NCBI GenBank assembly: GCA_036346395.1
Contig: CM070602.1
Coordinates: 22,577,098-22,641,097, forward strand
Direction of reading: 5' to 3'
DNA length: 64,000 nucleotides
Source: Hsuehochloa calcarea
Taxonomy: Eukaryota > Streptophyta > Magnoliopsida > Poales > Poaceae
Each line of letters begins with the position of its first letter. Within the stretch, counting starts at the first letter, position 1. Below the pieces are notes generated by a model. That model was not told the origin of the DNA and searched no databases. It saw only the letters and a program-made list of their open reading frames with translations. Both the position numbers and the translations under genes were made by a program. Positions 34,042 to 44,919 of this stretch are shown here, piece by piece.

Positions 34042-37000
34042 TTAATTGAAATACGATCCTTCATGATGATCGGCGCGCATATAGCTAGCTTCCTCACTTT
34101 GGGTTCTTCCACGATCGATCACCGTCTCGAAAGGAGGCAACTCGTCAAATTGATTGTACTCTTCCTCATCCACGACATTCTCAACTCCGACAATCCTTAT
34201 TTTTCCATGAAGAACTACATGGCGGTTCTTATTTTTTAGTGCATTACATAAAAACTTGAACAACTTGCTTAGCGATGCGAATGGTTCGTCCTTGTATCCG
34301 ACACGTTTGAGGTCCACATAGTGACACCGTGCTTGTCGACCTTCACGCCTGCGGAAGTTTAACCAGATGACATCGAAGCAGGGGATCTTGAAAAGTAAAT
34401 AGTCAAGCTCCCAAATCTCCTCTCTGAACCCATAATGCGAGCTCAACCCGCGTGCCCCGTGGTATTGAACCCCTCGTGAAATGCATCTATCACGGACACC
34501 ATTGTTACGGCTGTGCTCTTCATATCACGAGTGCCGTATAAAGCGTGTACCCATTTATGTCGTATCCTTGCCATGTCATAATTATAAATTTTGGTCCTTT
34601 GGCCAACCATAGCGATGTTTCATCACTTGATGCCCTCGATGAATCGCATCTTTAACAATTCGTTGAGCCGAGCGGTTGTGCTCTCTCGTTATCAAACCTC
34701 CGGCCGGTCTAGATTACATTGGCGTAACATGTCTACGTGCTCGTCGGCGTGCAGGGACACTTGGGTCATGTGTTGCAAGACCGTGAAATGGGCTGCGGCG
34801 TATGTATCTAGATTGGGAGTGATTGCTTTCCTCCCGATGGTCCGATACCCTCGGTCTCCCCTCGTGGCGAGATAGAGGCACGCTATCGGTTCCACGAGCC
34901 ATGTAGTCCACGTAGAACTCAATGACCTCTTGGTTGCATAACCTTCGATGATCGCCCTCCGTGAGATCGATTCCGTCGTAGGACTTGAAATTCTCATGTA
35001 TCTCGAAAGGGTACATATGGCGTAGGAACACAGGGCGCATATCTTTATCTCTTTCACAAGGTGAACAATGAGATGGACCATGATATCAAAAAAAGCGGAG
35101 GAAATACATCTCAAGATGATATAGAGTCGTCACCACCTCGGCTGCGAGGCGTCGAGTCCTTCGGGATCGATGACCTTACGAGCAATTGAGTTAAAGAAAT
35201 AACACGACCTAAAGATTGCCACTCGGACCTTGTTTGGCAAGATACTCCTAATTACAGAGGAAGCATCGTGTCATCGGCACATGACAATCATGAGACTTCA
35301 TACCAATTAATTTCAAATCTTTCATGGAAACAAGTTTCTTAATATTGGCGAATGCAGGACGGAACTTTCACACCATGCAAACTTTGACACGCTTCATTTC
35401 TCTCGGCCTTGGACAAAGTGTAGCAAATTTGGGGAAGATGCGTTAGTCCTTTATCGATCTCTTTCGGTGCTAACTCGGATCTTATGTTCATATCAACCAA
35501 GTCACGCCGTGCGTTAACAAATCTTTTGTTTTGCGGTAATGTTGATAAGAGGCCAATCAAGCTATCACATACATTCTTCTCCACGTGCATGGCGTCGATC
35601 ACGATGGCGAACTTCTAAGTACTCCCAATAAGGCAAGTCCCAAAAATTAACCGCTTCTTCGGATATTTTTACGAGGGTCCTTAATTTACCTCCTTTCCAA
35701 GCACAACATCGATATCCTTAACCATATCATAGACCTCTTTCCCTCTAGAATCCCTTGGGTGAACCGTCCTCCTTATTTCCGTCGAATTGTTTCTTCATCT
35801 TGCGGTATGGGTGAATCACAGGAAGGAACCTACGGTGGCGCATATACGATTTTCGTGAGTTGTTCGACCATACACTCTCGGTACCATCTATGCGGTCGCA
35901 GACGGGCTTTGGCTCCTTTTGTCTTGAACCCGACAGGTTACCAAGGCGGGAAAATCATTGATGGTGCGAGAATAACATGGCGCGTAAAGTGAAGTTCTCT
36001 CGTTTATGCGCGTCTCATACTTGTACCCCTTCGTTCCAAAGTGTCACAAGATCTTCCAGCAATGGTGCTAGGTACACATCAATATCGTTCCCAGGTTGCT
36101 TCGGCCCTTGGATAAGTAGTGTCATAAAAATGTATTTCCGCTTCATACACAGCCAAGGAGGAAGGTTGTACATACATAGATTCACGGGCCAGGTGCTATG
36201 TCGGCTGCTCATGTTACCGAAAGGATTCATTCCGTCCATACTCAACCCTAACCTTATGTTCCTCGGTTCCGCTTTTGAACTCTTGACTCTCGATCGAAGT
36301 TTCTCCAGGCGAGAATCGGCGGGTGTCCGAGCTTCCCATCTTTCTTACGCTCCTCCGAGTGCCAACGCATCAATCTTGCCTCCTTTCGGTTCGCAAATAA
36401 ACGCTTCAAACGTGGGATCACAGGAAGATACCACAACATCTTAGCAGGAGGTCCTTGCTTCGCCTTAGCAGTATTCTTTCGCTTGTATCGGGATGCTCTG
36501 CACACGGGACATGCATGCATGTCTGCATACTCTTTACGGTAGAGGATACAATCGTTCGGACATGCATGTATTCTTTCTACTTCCATTCCCAATGGACAAA
36601 GAACCTTCTTAGCTTGGTAGGTCGTGCTGGGCAACACGTTTCCCTCCGGAAGGATGTCAGCTAAGAGACCTAACAACGCCGTAAAACTCTTGTCGGACCA
36701 ACCATTGCTTGCCTTCAATTTCAGCAGTTCAAGCACGGTTGACAACCTTTTGTATTCCGGCTTGCAGCCAGGGAACAAAGGTTTCCCCGAGTCCTCCATT
36801 AAGCCCTCGAATTTACAAAACTCTCTCTCACCGTAGTTCCCTTCTGCATCGCGTAGCATCTGATCCAGATTGTCATCATGCGATCTATCCTCATCAAAAG
36901 CACATTCCATACCCTGCATATCGTTGACTTCCTCGGCGATGTCGTCATTACTGACTTCCGGTATAATCTGCTCTTCACCGTATTGCTCCAACATGTATAT

Positions 37001-37210
37001 CCTTTTTGAAACCTCTTACATTATTAAGTGAGCTTGATCTGCGCGGGTTGTTAAACATTTTCATATTACATAATCAATGCATAGGCGGTACATATATTTT
37101 ATCCCTTCTTCAACATATCACCTTTCGTGGCTCTTCTAAAAGCAAACACGCCATTAATATACTCTTCACTCACACGGTTCTCAATGTACATCGGTTTGGT
37201 CCATCTACAC
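34042..37210 (-). pseudogene. CACTA-1 TNP2-type transposase
   Basis: This enzyme cuts and rejoins the element ends. Reading on the minus strand: a first exon around 37210-37120 with the transposase-associated motif EYMNGVFAF-like (clearer in CACTA-2), then 36994-36254 (246 residues). That block carries EGNYGEREFCKFEGLMEDSGKPLFPGC and the zinc-finger-like CPNDCILYRKEYADMHACPVC. Block 36245-36015 gives MDGMNPFGNMSSRHSTWPVNLCMYNLPPWLCMKRKYI, the catalytic-region signature. MIDAMHVEKNVCDSLIGLL is at 35602-35545, AFFDIMVHLIVHLVKEI at 35095-35040, and the C-terminal FRRREGRQARCHYVDLKRVGYKDEPF at 34400-34290. Many frameshifts separate these pieces. A functional copy would have about 1000 residues. 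Confidence 0.88.
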
Positions 37211-37379
37211 GTATCGCACGTAACAAATTAATTAGTGTTAAATTATATATTAATAAACCGCAAGTACCCTTTATAATGACCAAACACATTAGTAGTACTC
37301 TATAGCAAATATAAAGGGTTACATATCGTTACGTTAGTGATTAGTCAGGTAAAAATAAAGGGTTCTGGTCGATCGTTAC

Positions 37380-37947
37380 CCTTCTCTCCAAAGTGGCGCA
37401 ATGTGGGAGGAGGCGTAGAGGTGCCGCAATGGGCGGGGGAGGAGGCGGGGTAACACTCAAAATAGGAGAGGAGGAGGTAGGGTAACAGACTCAAAATGGG
37501 GAGGGCCTTGGCGGCGGGAGGTGGCGGCGGTTCAAATGGAATTAATAGAAATGGGGACTATCGGCGGCATACTTATAATGCTAATATATCACGAGCGGTT
37601 CTTTTAAAGAACCGTGCAGTGATAATCTTATATCACATACGGTTCGTTATACGAACCATACATAACGAACCGTCTGCGATACAAATATTATCACGAGGCG
37701 GTTCGTTTCACGAACCGTGCGTGATACTCCGACGATTCGTAAAGCGAACCGTTTGTGATGAGAAAATATCACGAGATGGTGCATTACGAACCGTGCGCGA
37801 AGTATCCGAGCGGTTCGTGTAAATAACGTGCGTGATACTTATATATCCTGAGCGGTTAACGAAGAACCGTGCGTGATAATTTATCCTGAGCGGTTCCAAA
37901 GGAACGTGCGTGATGGGGTGTCTAGTATAGCATATTTTGTAGTAGTG
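37380..37947. repeat. CACTA-1 right end: GC-rich block, subterminal repeats and TIR
   Basis: A GC-rich block (37390-37530) upstream of the transposase gene likely acts as its promoter and leader. Then 37580-37915 has about ten alternating ATCACGAGCGGTTC and GAACCGTGCGTGAT units, ending in the TIR at 37938-37947. Pairs such as GGTTCGTTTCACGAACC (37698-37714) can form hairpins. Confidence 0.85.
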
Positions 37948-39100
37948 GATGAGCGAAGTTTCGTGCTTTCATTGGAAAATTTGTGGTGGTTTATTTTGAT
38001 GATATTCTGATCTATAGCAAGTCATATGAAGAACACATGGATCATTTACGTGTTGTTTTTAATGTTTTCAGAGATGCACGTTTGTTTGGTAACCTTGAGA
38101 AGTGCACCTTTTGCACGGATCGAGCCTATTTTCTTGGCTATGTTGTTACTCCACAGGGCATCGAAGTTGATCAAGCCAAGATCGTCGCTATCCAGAGTTG
38201 GCCGCCTCCTAAAATGGTCACACAAGTGTGGAGTTTTCTAGGGCTCGCTGGTTTCTATCGGCGTGTTGTTTGGGATTTCAGCACCCTCACTGCACCGCTG
38301 AATGAGCTTACAAAGAAGGAGGTTCCTTTTACTTGGGCCACCATACAACAATAACCTTTCAACGCTCTCAAAGATAAGTTAACACACGCCCCTTTGCTTC
38401 AACTTACCGATTTCAGCAAGACTTTTGAATTAGAATGTGATGCTAGTGGCATAGGTCTTGGTGGTGTGTTAATTCAAGAAAGAAAACCTGTTGCTTACTT
38501 TAGTAAAAAATTAAGTGGTCCTAATTTGAACTATTCTACCTATGATAAAGAATTATATGCTCTAGTTCGAACTTTGGAAACATGGCAACATTATTTATGG
38601 CCCAAAGAGTTTGTAATACATTGTGATCATGAATCTTTGAAGCATATTCGAAGTCAAACCAACCTGAACCGCAGACATGCTAAGTGGGTTGAGTTTATTG
38701 AGTCTTTTCCCTACATCATTAAATATAAAAAGGGCAAAGAAAATATGATAGCTGATGCTTTGTCTAGGAGATATACCATGCTTTCACAACTTGACTTCAA
38801 AATCTTTGGATTAGAGACAATAAAGGAGCAATATGTGCATGATGTTGATTTTAAAGATGTGTTGCTAAATTGTCAAGAGGAGAAGGGTTGGAATAAATTT
38901 GTGGTGCATGATGGGTTCGTGTACCGTGCTAACAAGCTATGCATTCCGCTAGCTCCGTTCGTCTTTTGTTGTAACAGAGCGCGTGGAGGAGGATTGATGG
39001 GTCACTTGGCATGAAGAAGGCAGGGACATTCGACCCACCACTTTTATTGGCCAAAATGAGGCATGACATGGGCAGCTTCATTGCCGTGCACCACATGCCA
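37948..39100 (+). pseudogene. E3 reverse transcriptase end, RNase H and integrase start
   Basis: E3 resumes after the GAT duplication. The RT palm end FVVVYFDDILIYSKS (37978-38022) holds the catalytic DD pair. The thumb and connection run to a stop at 38352. RNase H (38394-39014) is open: FELECDASGIGLGGVLIQ, then YSTYDKELYALVRTLETWQHYL, FVIHCDHESLKHI and KENMIADALSRR, so all acidic positions I can check are present. The integrase zinc-binding CTTCQK follows at about 39075-39100, after which CACTA-2 begins. Removing CACTA-1 and one GAT leaves the two RT halves out of phase, so a further small lesion lies near 37955. Confidence 0.9.
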
Positions 39101-40170
39101 AAAATGTACTTCTACTTCATACATAGCCAAGGAGGTAGGTTGTATATACATAGATTCACGGGCGGGTGATATGTCATTTGCTCATGTTCTGAAAGGATTC
39201 ATTCCATCGGTACTCAACCTAACCTTATATTCCTCGGTTTCACACGAACTCTTGACTCGATCAAAGTTTCTCCTTTGGGTAGAATCGGTAAGGTGTCTTA
39301 GCTTTCCATCTTTCTTACGCTCATCAGAGTGCCAGCGACAATCTTGCCTCCTTCGCTTCAAGCGTGGGATCACAGGCAGATACCACAACATCTTAGCAGG
39401 AGGTCCTTGCTTCACCTTAGTAGTATTCTTACACTTGTATCGGGATGCTTTGCACATGGGACATACATGCATATATGCATACTCTTTACAGTAGAGGATA
39501 CAATTGTTCGGACATGCATGTATTCTTTGTACTTCCATTCTCAATAGACAAAGAACCTTCTTGGCTTGGTAGGTGGTGTTGGGCAACACGCTTCCCTCCG
39601 GAAGGATGTCTACTAAGAGACCTAATAACGTTGTGAAACTCTTGTCGGACCAACCATTGCTTGCCTTCAATTTCAGCAGTTCAAGCACGGTTGACAACCT
39701 TGTGTATTCTGACTTGCAACCAGGGAACAAAGGTTTCCCTGAGTCCTCCATTAAGCCCTCGAATTTACCAAACTCTCTCTCACTGTAGTTCCCTTCTGCA
39801 CCGCGCAGCATCTAATCCAGATTGTCATCGTGCAACCTATCCTCATCAACAGCACAGTCCACATCCAGCATATCGTTGACTTTCTCGGCGATATTGTCAT
39901 TATTAACTTCATGTATAATTTGCTCTTCACCGTGACTAGTCCAACATGTATACCCTTTTCTGAAACCCCTTCGAATCAAGTGTGCTTCGATCTGCGTCGG
40001 GTTGTTAAACATATTCATATTACATAATCAATACATGGACGATTACATAAATTTTATCCCTTCTTCAACATATCATTCTCGGTGGCTCTTCTAAAAGCAA
40101 ACACGCCATTCATGTACTCTTCACTCACACAGTTCTCACCGTACATCCAGTTCGGTCCATCTACCTACAC
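39100..40170 (-). pseudogene. CACTA-2 transposase N-terminal fragment
   Basis: On the minus strand, a first exon near 40170-40075 reads WMYGENCVSEEYMNGVFAFRR-like residues (shown in part: EEYMNGVFAF), the transposase-associated domain. The second exon is 40018-39182: GYTCWTSHGEEQ, EGNYSEREFGKFEGLMED, SGKPLFPGC, and CPNNCILYCKEYAYMHVCPMC with its Cys pairs kept. It passes MDGMNPF-like sequence (DGMNPFRT) and stops at the truncation. One stop (39812) and small indels interrupt it. The catalytic half is absent. Confidence 0.85.
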
Positions 40171-40793
40171 AGTTAACAAATTAGTGTTAAATTAGATTAA
40201 TAAACATAAGTACTCTTGCTATTTACCAAATATACTAAAATTGACTAGCGATTAATCTAGAGCAAATATAAAGAGTTCTGATCGTTATCCTCGAGCTCAT
40301 GATGAATATCCCAAATTAATATCCATGAGATGCTCCTCCCTTTCTTCCTCCTCTCCTTCTCGCCCTTCCTCCTCTCTTTAGCTTTCCCCTTTCCTTCTCT
40401 CTAAGGTGGCGCAATGGGGAGGAGGCGGTAGAAGTGGCGATTCAAGCAGGAAAGGTGGGCGCTAAGGCGAAGTGCATCGGGATGGCCTATTTATAATGCC
40501 AACATATGACGGACGGTTCTAGTTTTAAACCTTACGTGATAGTGCAACATCACAAATGGTTTATAACTAGAACCGTTTGTGAATATCACAAGCAGTTCTT
40601 ACGGATTATCACAGGCGATTTTGATTAAGAACGTGCATGAATTATCCTGAGCGGTTCTAGTTATAAACCGTGCATGATAGCTACGTATCACGCGAGCGGT
40701 TTCAAAGGAATCATCGTGATAAGTACAACACTGAGCAGTTCTTTTGGAACCATTTGTGATGAGGCATCCACTAAATCATGTTTTGTAGTAGTG
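39100..40793. mobile_element. CACTA-2, truncated CACTA element (right end only)
   Basis: Sequence from 39100 matches CACTA-1 from 36125 on, entering in the middle of the transposase gene, and ends at TGTAGTAGTG (40784-40793). The junction with E3 integrase falls in a shared AAAAATGT. No left TIR is present, so more than 80 percent of the element is missing. A GC/TC-rich block (40318-40470) and subterminal repeats (40500-40770) precede the TIR. It is the same family as CACTA-1 and is clearly diverged. Confidence 0.88.
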
Positions 40794-43502
40794 CAAGTTA
40801 AATACCACAGGTCCACACATTACATCAATGGATCGATAGCCTTAACATGTATGATAGGGCATTCATTGAGTAAAAGTACATGTTGAACTACGTGATGCGG
40901 CCGAGACCTTCCAGCGATAGAAGCGTTACGTACCCAACCCTATTGAAGAGGCACTAGTTGACAAGGGAAGGCTTTGGCTAGTGAGGCGGCGTGTCCTAGA
41001 GCTCCCGCCACCACGACACACCGGATTATTAATTTGTTCTATTTGCATCCCGATTATCAATTTCTCCTTACGTTACGCTAACATTATTCAATCTTCTAGC
41101 TCGTCTTGCGGAGACGGGGCTTCCTTGAGGCAATTTGCGCCGTGGGTAGTCGAGGAGACAAGGGAAGGGGCGATATGCCGCCAAGACTAATTCGATCATC
41201 CTTTTACGATTCCAAAAAAGTCGCATGTGTATCGTATGTGTTTTTCGGTTTGTTTATTCGTGCATGCTACCATTTCTAATGCATGTAACCAACCGTCGCG
41301 CATCATGTAATTAAGTAAATTACATTGTGAAATTTTATTCTGAAATTTTCTTCAAAATCATTTTCAAAGTTTATTCCCTAACTTCACATGGAATGATAAC
41401 AACGACGAACTACACATTAGATAACGATGGAACTTGAGGTGGGGGTGTCGTGCTAGGGGCTGACCAAGGCCAAAACTACACCCATGAAGTCGGACTAGGC
41501 ACTGCGGTACCCACAGTGGCGGAGTAAGCGATCTTTGCGCCCTAGGGGACGGACTATCAAATATGTGCATTTGGGGCCGATTCACCAAAACCGTGCCTCT
41601 AGGGGCTGGATTCCCTTCATTCTTGCGTCCATGCGGTTCCATGATGATATTTTTGCACTTGTTTGAAGAGGGCCTACTTTTGCTATTCTAGGCTCTAACA
41701 GTGCTAAATCGGCCAAATGCTTTTATCAAACTTATGTCTATTGGGAGTGCCCTGACCAATTGATCGATCTTTGCATTTAAGATTCACAGCATCCAACTCC
41801 CATCAGCACGCAAAATAACTAGTCATCTATTTAAGCAAACTTCCATTCCGAGATTAATGTTTACTCAATTTCTCTCCATTCATATACTACTACTCGTCTA
41901 CTCAAGTCATTCAAAGTTAAACTCAAATCCAATATTCAATGAGTACACACAAGTACACGACTCATCACCCATTCGATCGAAATCACCTAGCACAACTGCT
42001 AGTAGTCGGTCATCACTTTGGGCCCTCCCAACTGAATTTTTTTTTTCATGCATAGAATGAAAATCCTTCTACTCATACATATATAGACACATCTTGTCCT
42101 TTATTGGAACACACTTTCATAGCCCAATTAATCGTAATTTATATTTAAAAACAATTAAATTTTTTATTTATCAGTATTACAATAACATATAATTATATAA
42201 AACATGATTACTCATATCTTACATTATGTATAGTTTATATATACTTCATCTATATTAACGCGTGTTATGCACATCACTACAAAAATGGTTTGACAATTAA
42301 ATGGTAAACGTTTCTTGCAAAAACAATAGTAACGGCAAAACATGAATTAATATAAAGAACTAGTCGAGAAAAGGCCGATTAATCATTTAAGACTGCTAAA
42401 TGCCACTCGGATGCCAACGATTAAACGGAAATTTGTCACAACACTTTATAGTTGTATGCATGTTTCATTTCCTATGACATGCATAGAAAAAATTAATATG
42501 CTCCAAACGGCTACAACTGGGGATTAATTCCCCTAGTCCATCTTGTCGTTGTGCAGTCACCAACATAATACGACCATTGATCTAGTAGCCTCTACTTGAA
42601 TGTTGGAGTAAGTGGGAAGAAAATCAGGTGGAAACAGCCAACGTTCTGTAAAACACACCATGAAAAGGTATAAGGATACGAATATTAAAAGAAAATTTTG
42701 TGTGATAAGAAACTGAAATCTAATCAACGATTCCACTAAAAAATCTAATCAAAAAAAGTTACACTCTTCTCAAACAAAACAAAATCATTGTATACTTGGT
42801 TAAATACCGTGTACAGTCTGTGTAAATTAAATCACTAAAGTCACATTACCGTGTACAGTGTGTGTAAATTAAATCACTATTCTATATTTCTAAAATCACT
42901 GCAATACATATCAAATGCATGCATATGCATCATCCTATTTGTACGTATGACCTAGCACGGTAATTAGTAGAAAATACAAAATTTTATCACATATTACTAC
43001 TTTATGCGCATTTTATCACATATTACTTCTACATGCCCACTGTGAAAAATTTCTGCCTCCGACGCTAGCTGCATCAGCAATGACCGTGTAGAAAACATTG
43101 CAGTAACAAAATTTGGTAGGATACCATGATTTTATAAAATAATCCATGAAAGAGGAACTATATAAGATAGTTACATCTCATATATGTCAATGTCATCAGC
43201 ATGCATGCATCCATTGATCCATGCAATTAAAAACTTACTAAAATCGAATATTAAATCAACAGTAAACCCTAAATATTCCCAATACCACCTCATTACCCCC
43301 AAGCAAACCGCTCCAAGAAAAATACAAGAAAATGAATGAGAAAAAAAATCTAAAGATAGATTCATTAGTACAAACAAATCAGAAACCCTAGTAAGGCTAT
43401 CTACCTTTGCTTCCTTCTTTGCTTGCAAACAGATGAATGCATCCACCATGGACACCCTCTCAGCTGTAACAGTAACACAAGCTAAGCCAAGAACTCTTAC
43501 TG
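40794..43502. other. Intergenic region downstream of the AP2/ERF gene
   Basis: AT-rich, with no frame that looks like protein. CACTACAAAAATGG at 42273 resembles a CACTA or MITE left end, but no matching right end was found. A 42-bp tandem duplication lies at 42805-42888, and a direct repeat of TTTTATCACATATTACT at 42985 and 43012. The minus-strand frame 43171-43506 begins at the end of the ERF gene and is probably its 3' untranslated region. Confidence 0.55.
42805..42888. repeat. 42-bp tandem duplication
   Basis: TACCGTGTACAGTNTGTGTAAATTAAATCACTA occurs at 42805 and 42847, a 42-base step with one internal mismatch. It is a simple local duplication in non-coding DNA. Confidence 0.75.
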
Positions 43503-44267
43503 TCACTTCAGGAAAATATCAAACCATAAGGGGTCCGGCTCGTTCCACAGCAGCGCCGCCGCGTAGTCCTCCTCGTCGCCGCCGTGGTACCCCCACCCCG
43601 CCGCCGCAGCCGCCTCCTCCGGCGCCCCACCCTGCACCTCCACCGTAGAAGACGCAACTGCCGGCACGGCGGTCGCCTCCTGCGGCGCCGCCCGTGTCGG
43701 CACTGTGGTGGTCACCGTGGACGCCGTGGCAGTGCTTCCGTAGCACATCGGCAGGGGCGCGGGCACCGCGCACTGCGGCAGGAGGTGGAACTGATGGTGG
43801 AAGGCCGCCGCTGCAGAGTGGTGAGGCGGGCGCGGCAGGAGCGGCCGGAGCGGCGGGGGCGCGGAGGAGTTCAAGGAAGCCGACGCCGAGGAGGAGAAGG
43901 AGCGCGGGTGGGAGTGCGTCGCCGGGGCCTGGGGCGGCGGCGTGGCGAGGTTGAGGTGCGCGCGCGGGCCGTAGAGGTGGAGCGCGGCTCGGTCGTAGGC
44001 CCGCGCGGCGTCCTCGGCGGTGTCGAAGGTGCCGAGCCACTTGCGGGAGCGCTTGCGCGGCTCGCGTATCTCCGCCACCCACTTGCCCCAGCTCCGCTGC
44101 CGCACGCCGCGGTAGCGGAACTTGCCGTTCTCCGGCCCGCCCTTCCCGGCCGCCTTCCCCTTCCTGCCTCCTCCTCCGCCGCCGCCGCCGCCGCCGCCGC
44201 TGTTACCGCTGCTCCCGCCACTGCTGCTCGCCGCCTCGGCTGCCGAGGTAGGCGGGCTGGGTTCCAT
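43503..44267 (-). CDS. AP2/ERF transcription factor, DREB subfamily, ABI4-like
   Basis: Intact 254-residue protein, the only convincing cellular gene here, without introns as is usual for ERFs. It is a nuclear DNA-binding regulator. Residues 24-34 are a glycine run, 35-49 a basic KGKAAGKGGPEN segment, and 51-108 one AP2 domain (RYRGVRQRSWGKWVAEIREP to GPRAHLNL). Val64 and Glu69 are the DREB-type pair, and the RKRSRKWLGTF strand matches ABI4 rather than DREB1/2. The middle is Pro/Ser/Ala/His-rich. The C-terminus is acidic, ending NEPDPLWFDIFLK, likely an activation motif. The start is the second in-frame Met (MEPSPP); the ATG at 44300 adds 11 atypical residues. True orthology to ABI4 is unproven. 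Expected binding is to CE1/DRE-like sites in abscisic acid, sugar or stress responses (inferred from the family). Confidence 0.9.
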   Translation of the reverse strand: MEPSPPTSAAEAASSSGGSSGNSGGGGGGGGGGGRKGKAAGKGGPENGKFRYRGVRQRSWGKWVAEIREPRKRSRKWLGTFDTAEDAARAYDRAALHLYGPRAHLNLATPPPQAPATHSHPRSFSSSASASLNSSAPPPLRPLLPRPPHHSAAAAFHHQFHLLPQCAVPAPLPMCYGSTATASTVTTTVPTRAAPQEATAVPAVASSTVEVQGGAPEEAAAAAGWGYHGGDEEDYAAALLWNEPDPLWFDIFLK

Positions 44268-44450
44268 GGGCGCAGGGCAGTGGCGGCGATATAAGAACAA
44301 GAGGGTCGAGTTGAATCTTGTGTGTGGCAGAGGGATGGGGCAGGAGAGAGAGGACTCGCCTGCTTTGCTTTGGGGAGAGGAATGAAGAGAGAGAGAGGAA
44401 TGGAGGCCGAGGAAGATGTGCTTGGTGGAGAGGGGCGGTGGTCAAATATA
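44268..44450 (-). promoter_or_regulatory. AP2/ERF gene core promoter and pyrimidine-rich leader
   Basis: On the minus strand TATATTTG at 44443-44450 is the best TATA candidate. It is followed by a leader of about 150 bases with long CT runs (CTCTCTCTCTCTTC near 44383-44400), common in plant regulatory-gene leaders. Upstream frames of more than 60 codons on either strand in this segment are low-complexity. Confidence 0.55.
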
Positions 44451-44639
44451 GAGGGAGGAGAGAGAGTACAGTGGAGTACAGCGAGCAGAGTGAGCACAGG
44501 GCGAAGTAGGAAAGGTCTAGGTAGCTAGGGCCAGGCCATGCAGGCGTGGTGTGGTTTCTCGATCTGTTGATGCGCCTATGTTTGAAGTTTTAACCATCAA
44601 TCACCTCAACAGAATGGATCTTGAAAACGCCACGGGTGA

Positions 44640-44919
44640 CCCTAGTCGTTTCATAATACCCCCTCCGTTTCACAATACAAGCTCATTGGTGTTGAAGGTG
44701 GCTATATAATATATAAAAAAAACAGTTGTAATAGTAAGTAACAAGAAACATGAATCCCTGTCCTTATAACAAGCCTACCAGACAAAAGTCACCCTTGATG
44801 TTGAAGGTGGCTATATACTTAACGAACCTCTTATTATGTCATCTCGAGCGTTACAAGGAAAAACTGATTAATCGAAAAATATATAGTGTATTAACCAAAC
44901 CAAAAAAGTTGACATACCG
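44640..44919. repeat. MITE-like fragment and short duplication upstream of the ERF gene
   Basis: CCCCCTCCGTTTCACAATA at 44661 resembles the Stowaway/Mutator-like MITE start CTCCCTCCGTTTCA seen across grasses; no second terminus was found. TGTTGAAGGTGGCTATATA occurs at 44691 and again at 44799, 108 bases apart. The rest is AT-rich without other signals. Confidence 0.5.

Larger units (their letters stand above)
27629..37947. mobile_element. CACTA-1, 10.3-kb CACTA (En/Spm-type) DNA transposon
   Basis: Ends are CACTACTACA at 27629 and its complement TGTAGTAGTG at 37938-37947. Both flanks are GAT (27626-27628 and 37948-37950), the 3-bp target duplication standard for CACTA elements. It splits the E3 reverse transcriptase. 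Inside are subterminal repeats with an ACNG(A/C)GCGGTT or CAGACGGTT core at both ends, a TNP2-type transposase gene and a second gene set, both on the minus strand. Both genes contain many lesions, so it is probably not autonomous as read. See the findings on its composite layout. Confidence 0.93.

Noticed and set aside
42273..42310. CACTACAAAAATGG as the left end of another CACTA element or MITE
   Set aside because: No matching right terminus or target duplication was found within reach.
43171..43506. 111-codon minus-strand frame just after the ERF stop
   Set aside because: It overlaps the ERF stop codon by four bases, matches no family known to me, and lies where the 3' untranslated region is expected.
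43519..44497. Long open frames on the opposite strand and other phases of the ERF gene
   Set aside because: They are shadows of a GC-rich gene; only the minus-strand frame with the AP2 domain shows conserved residues.
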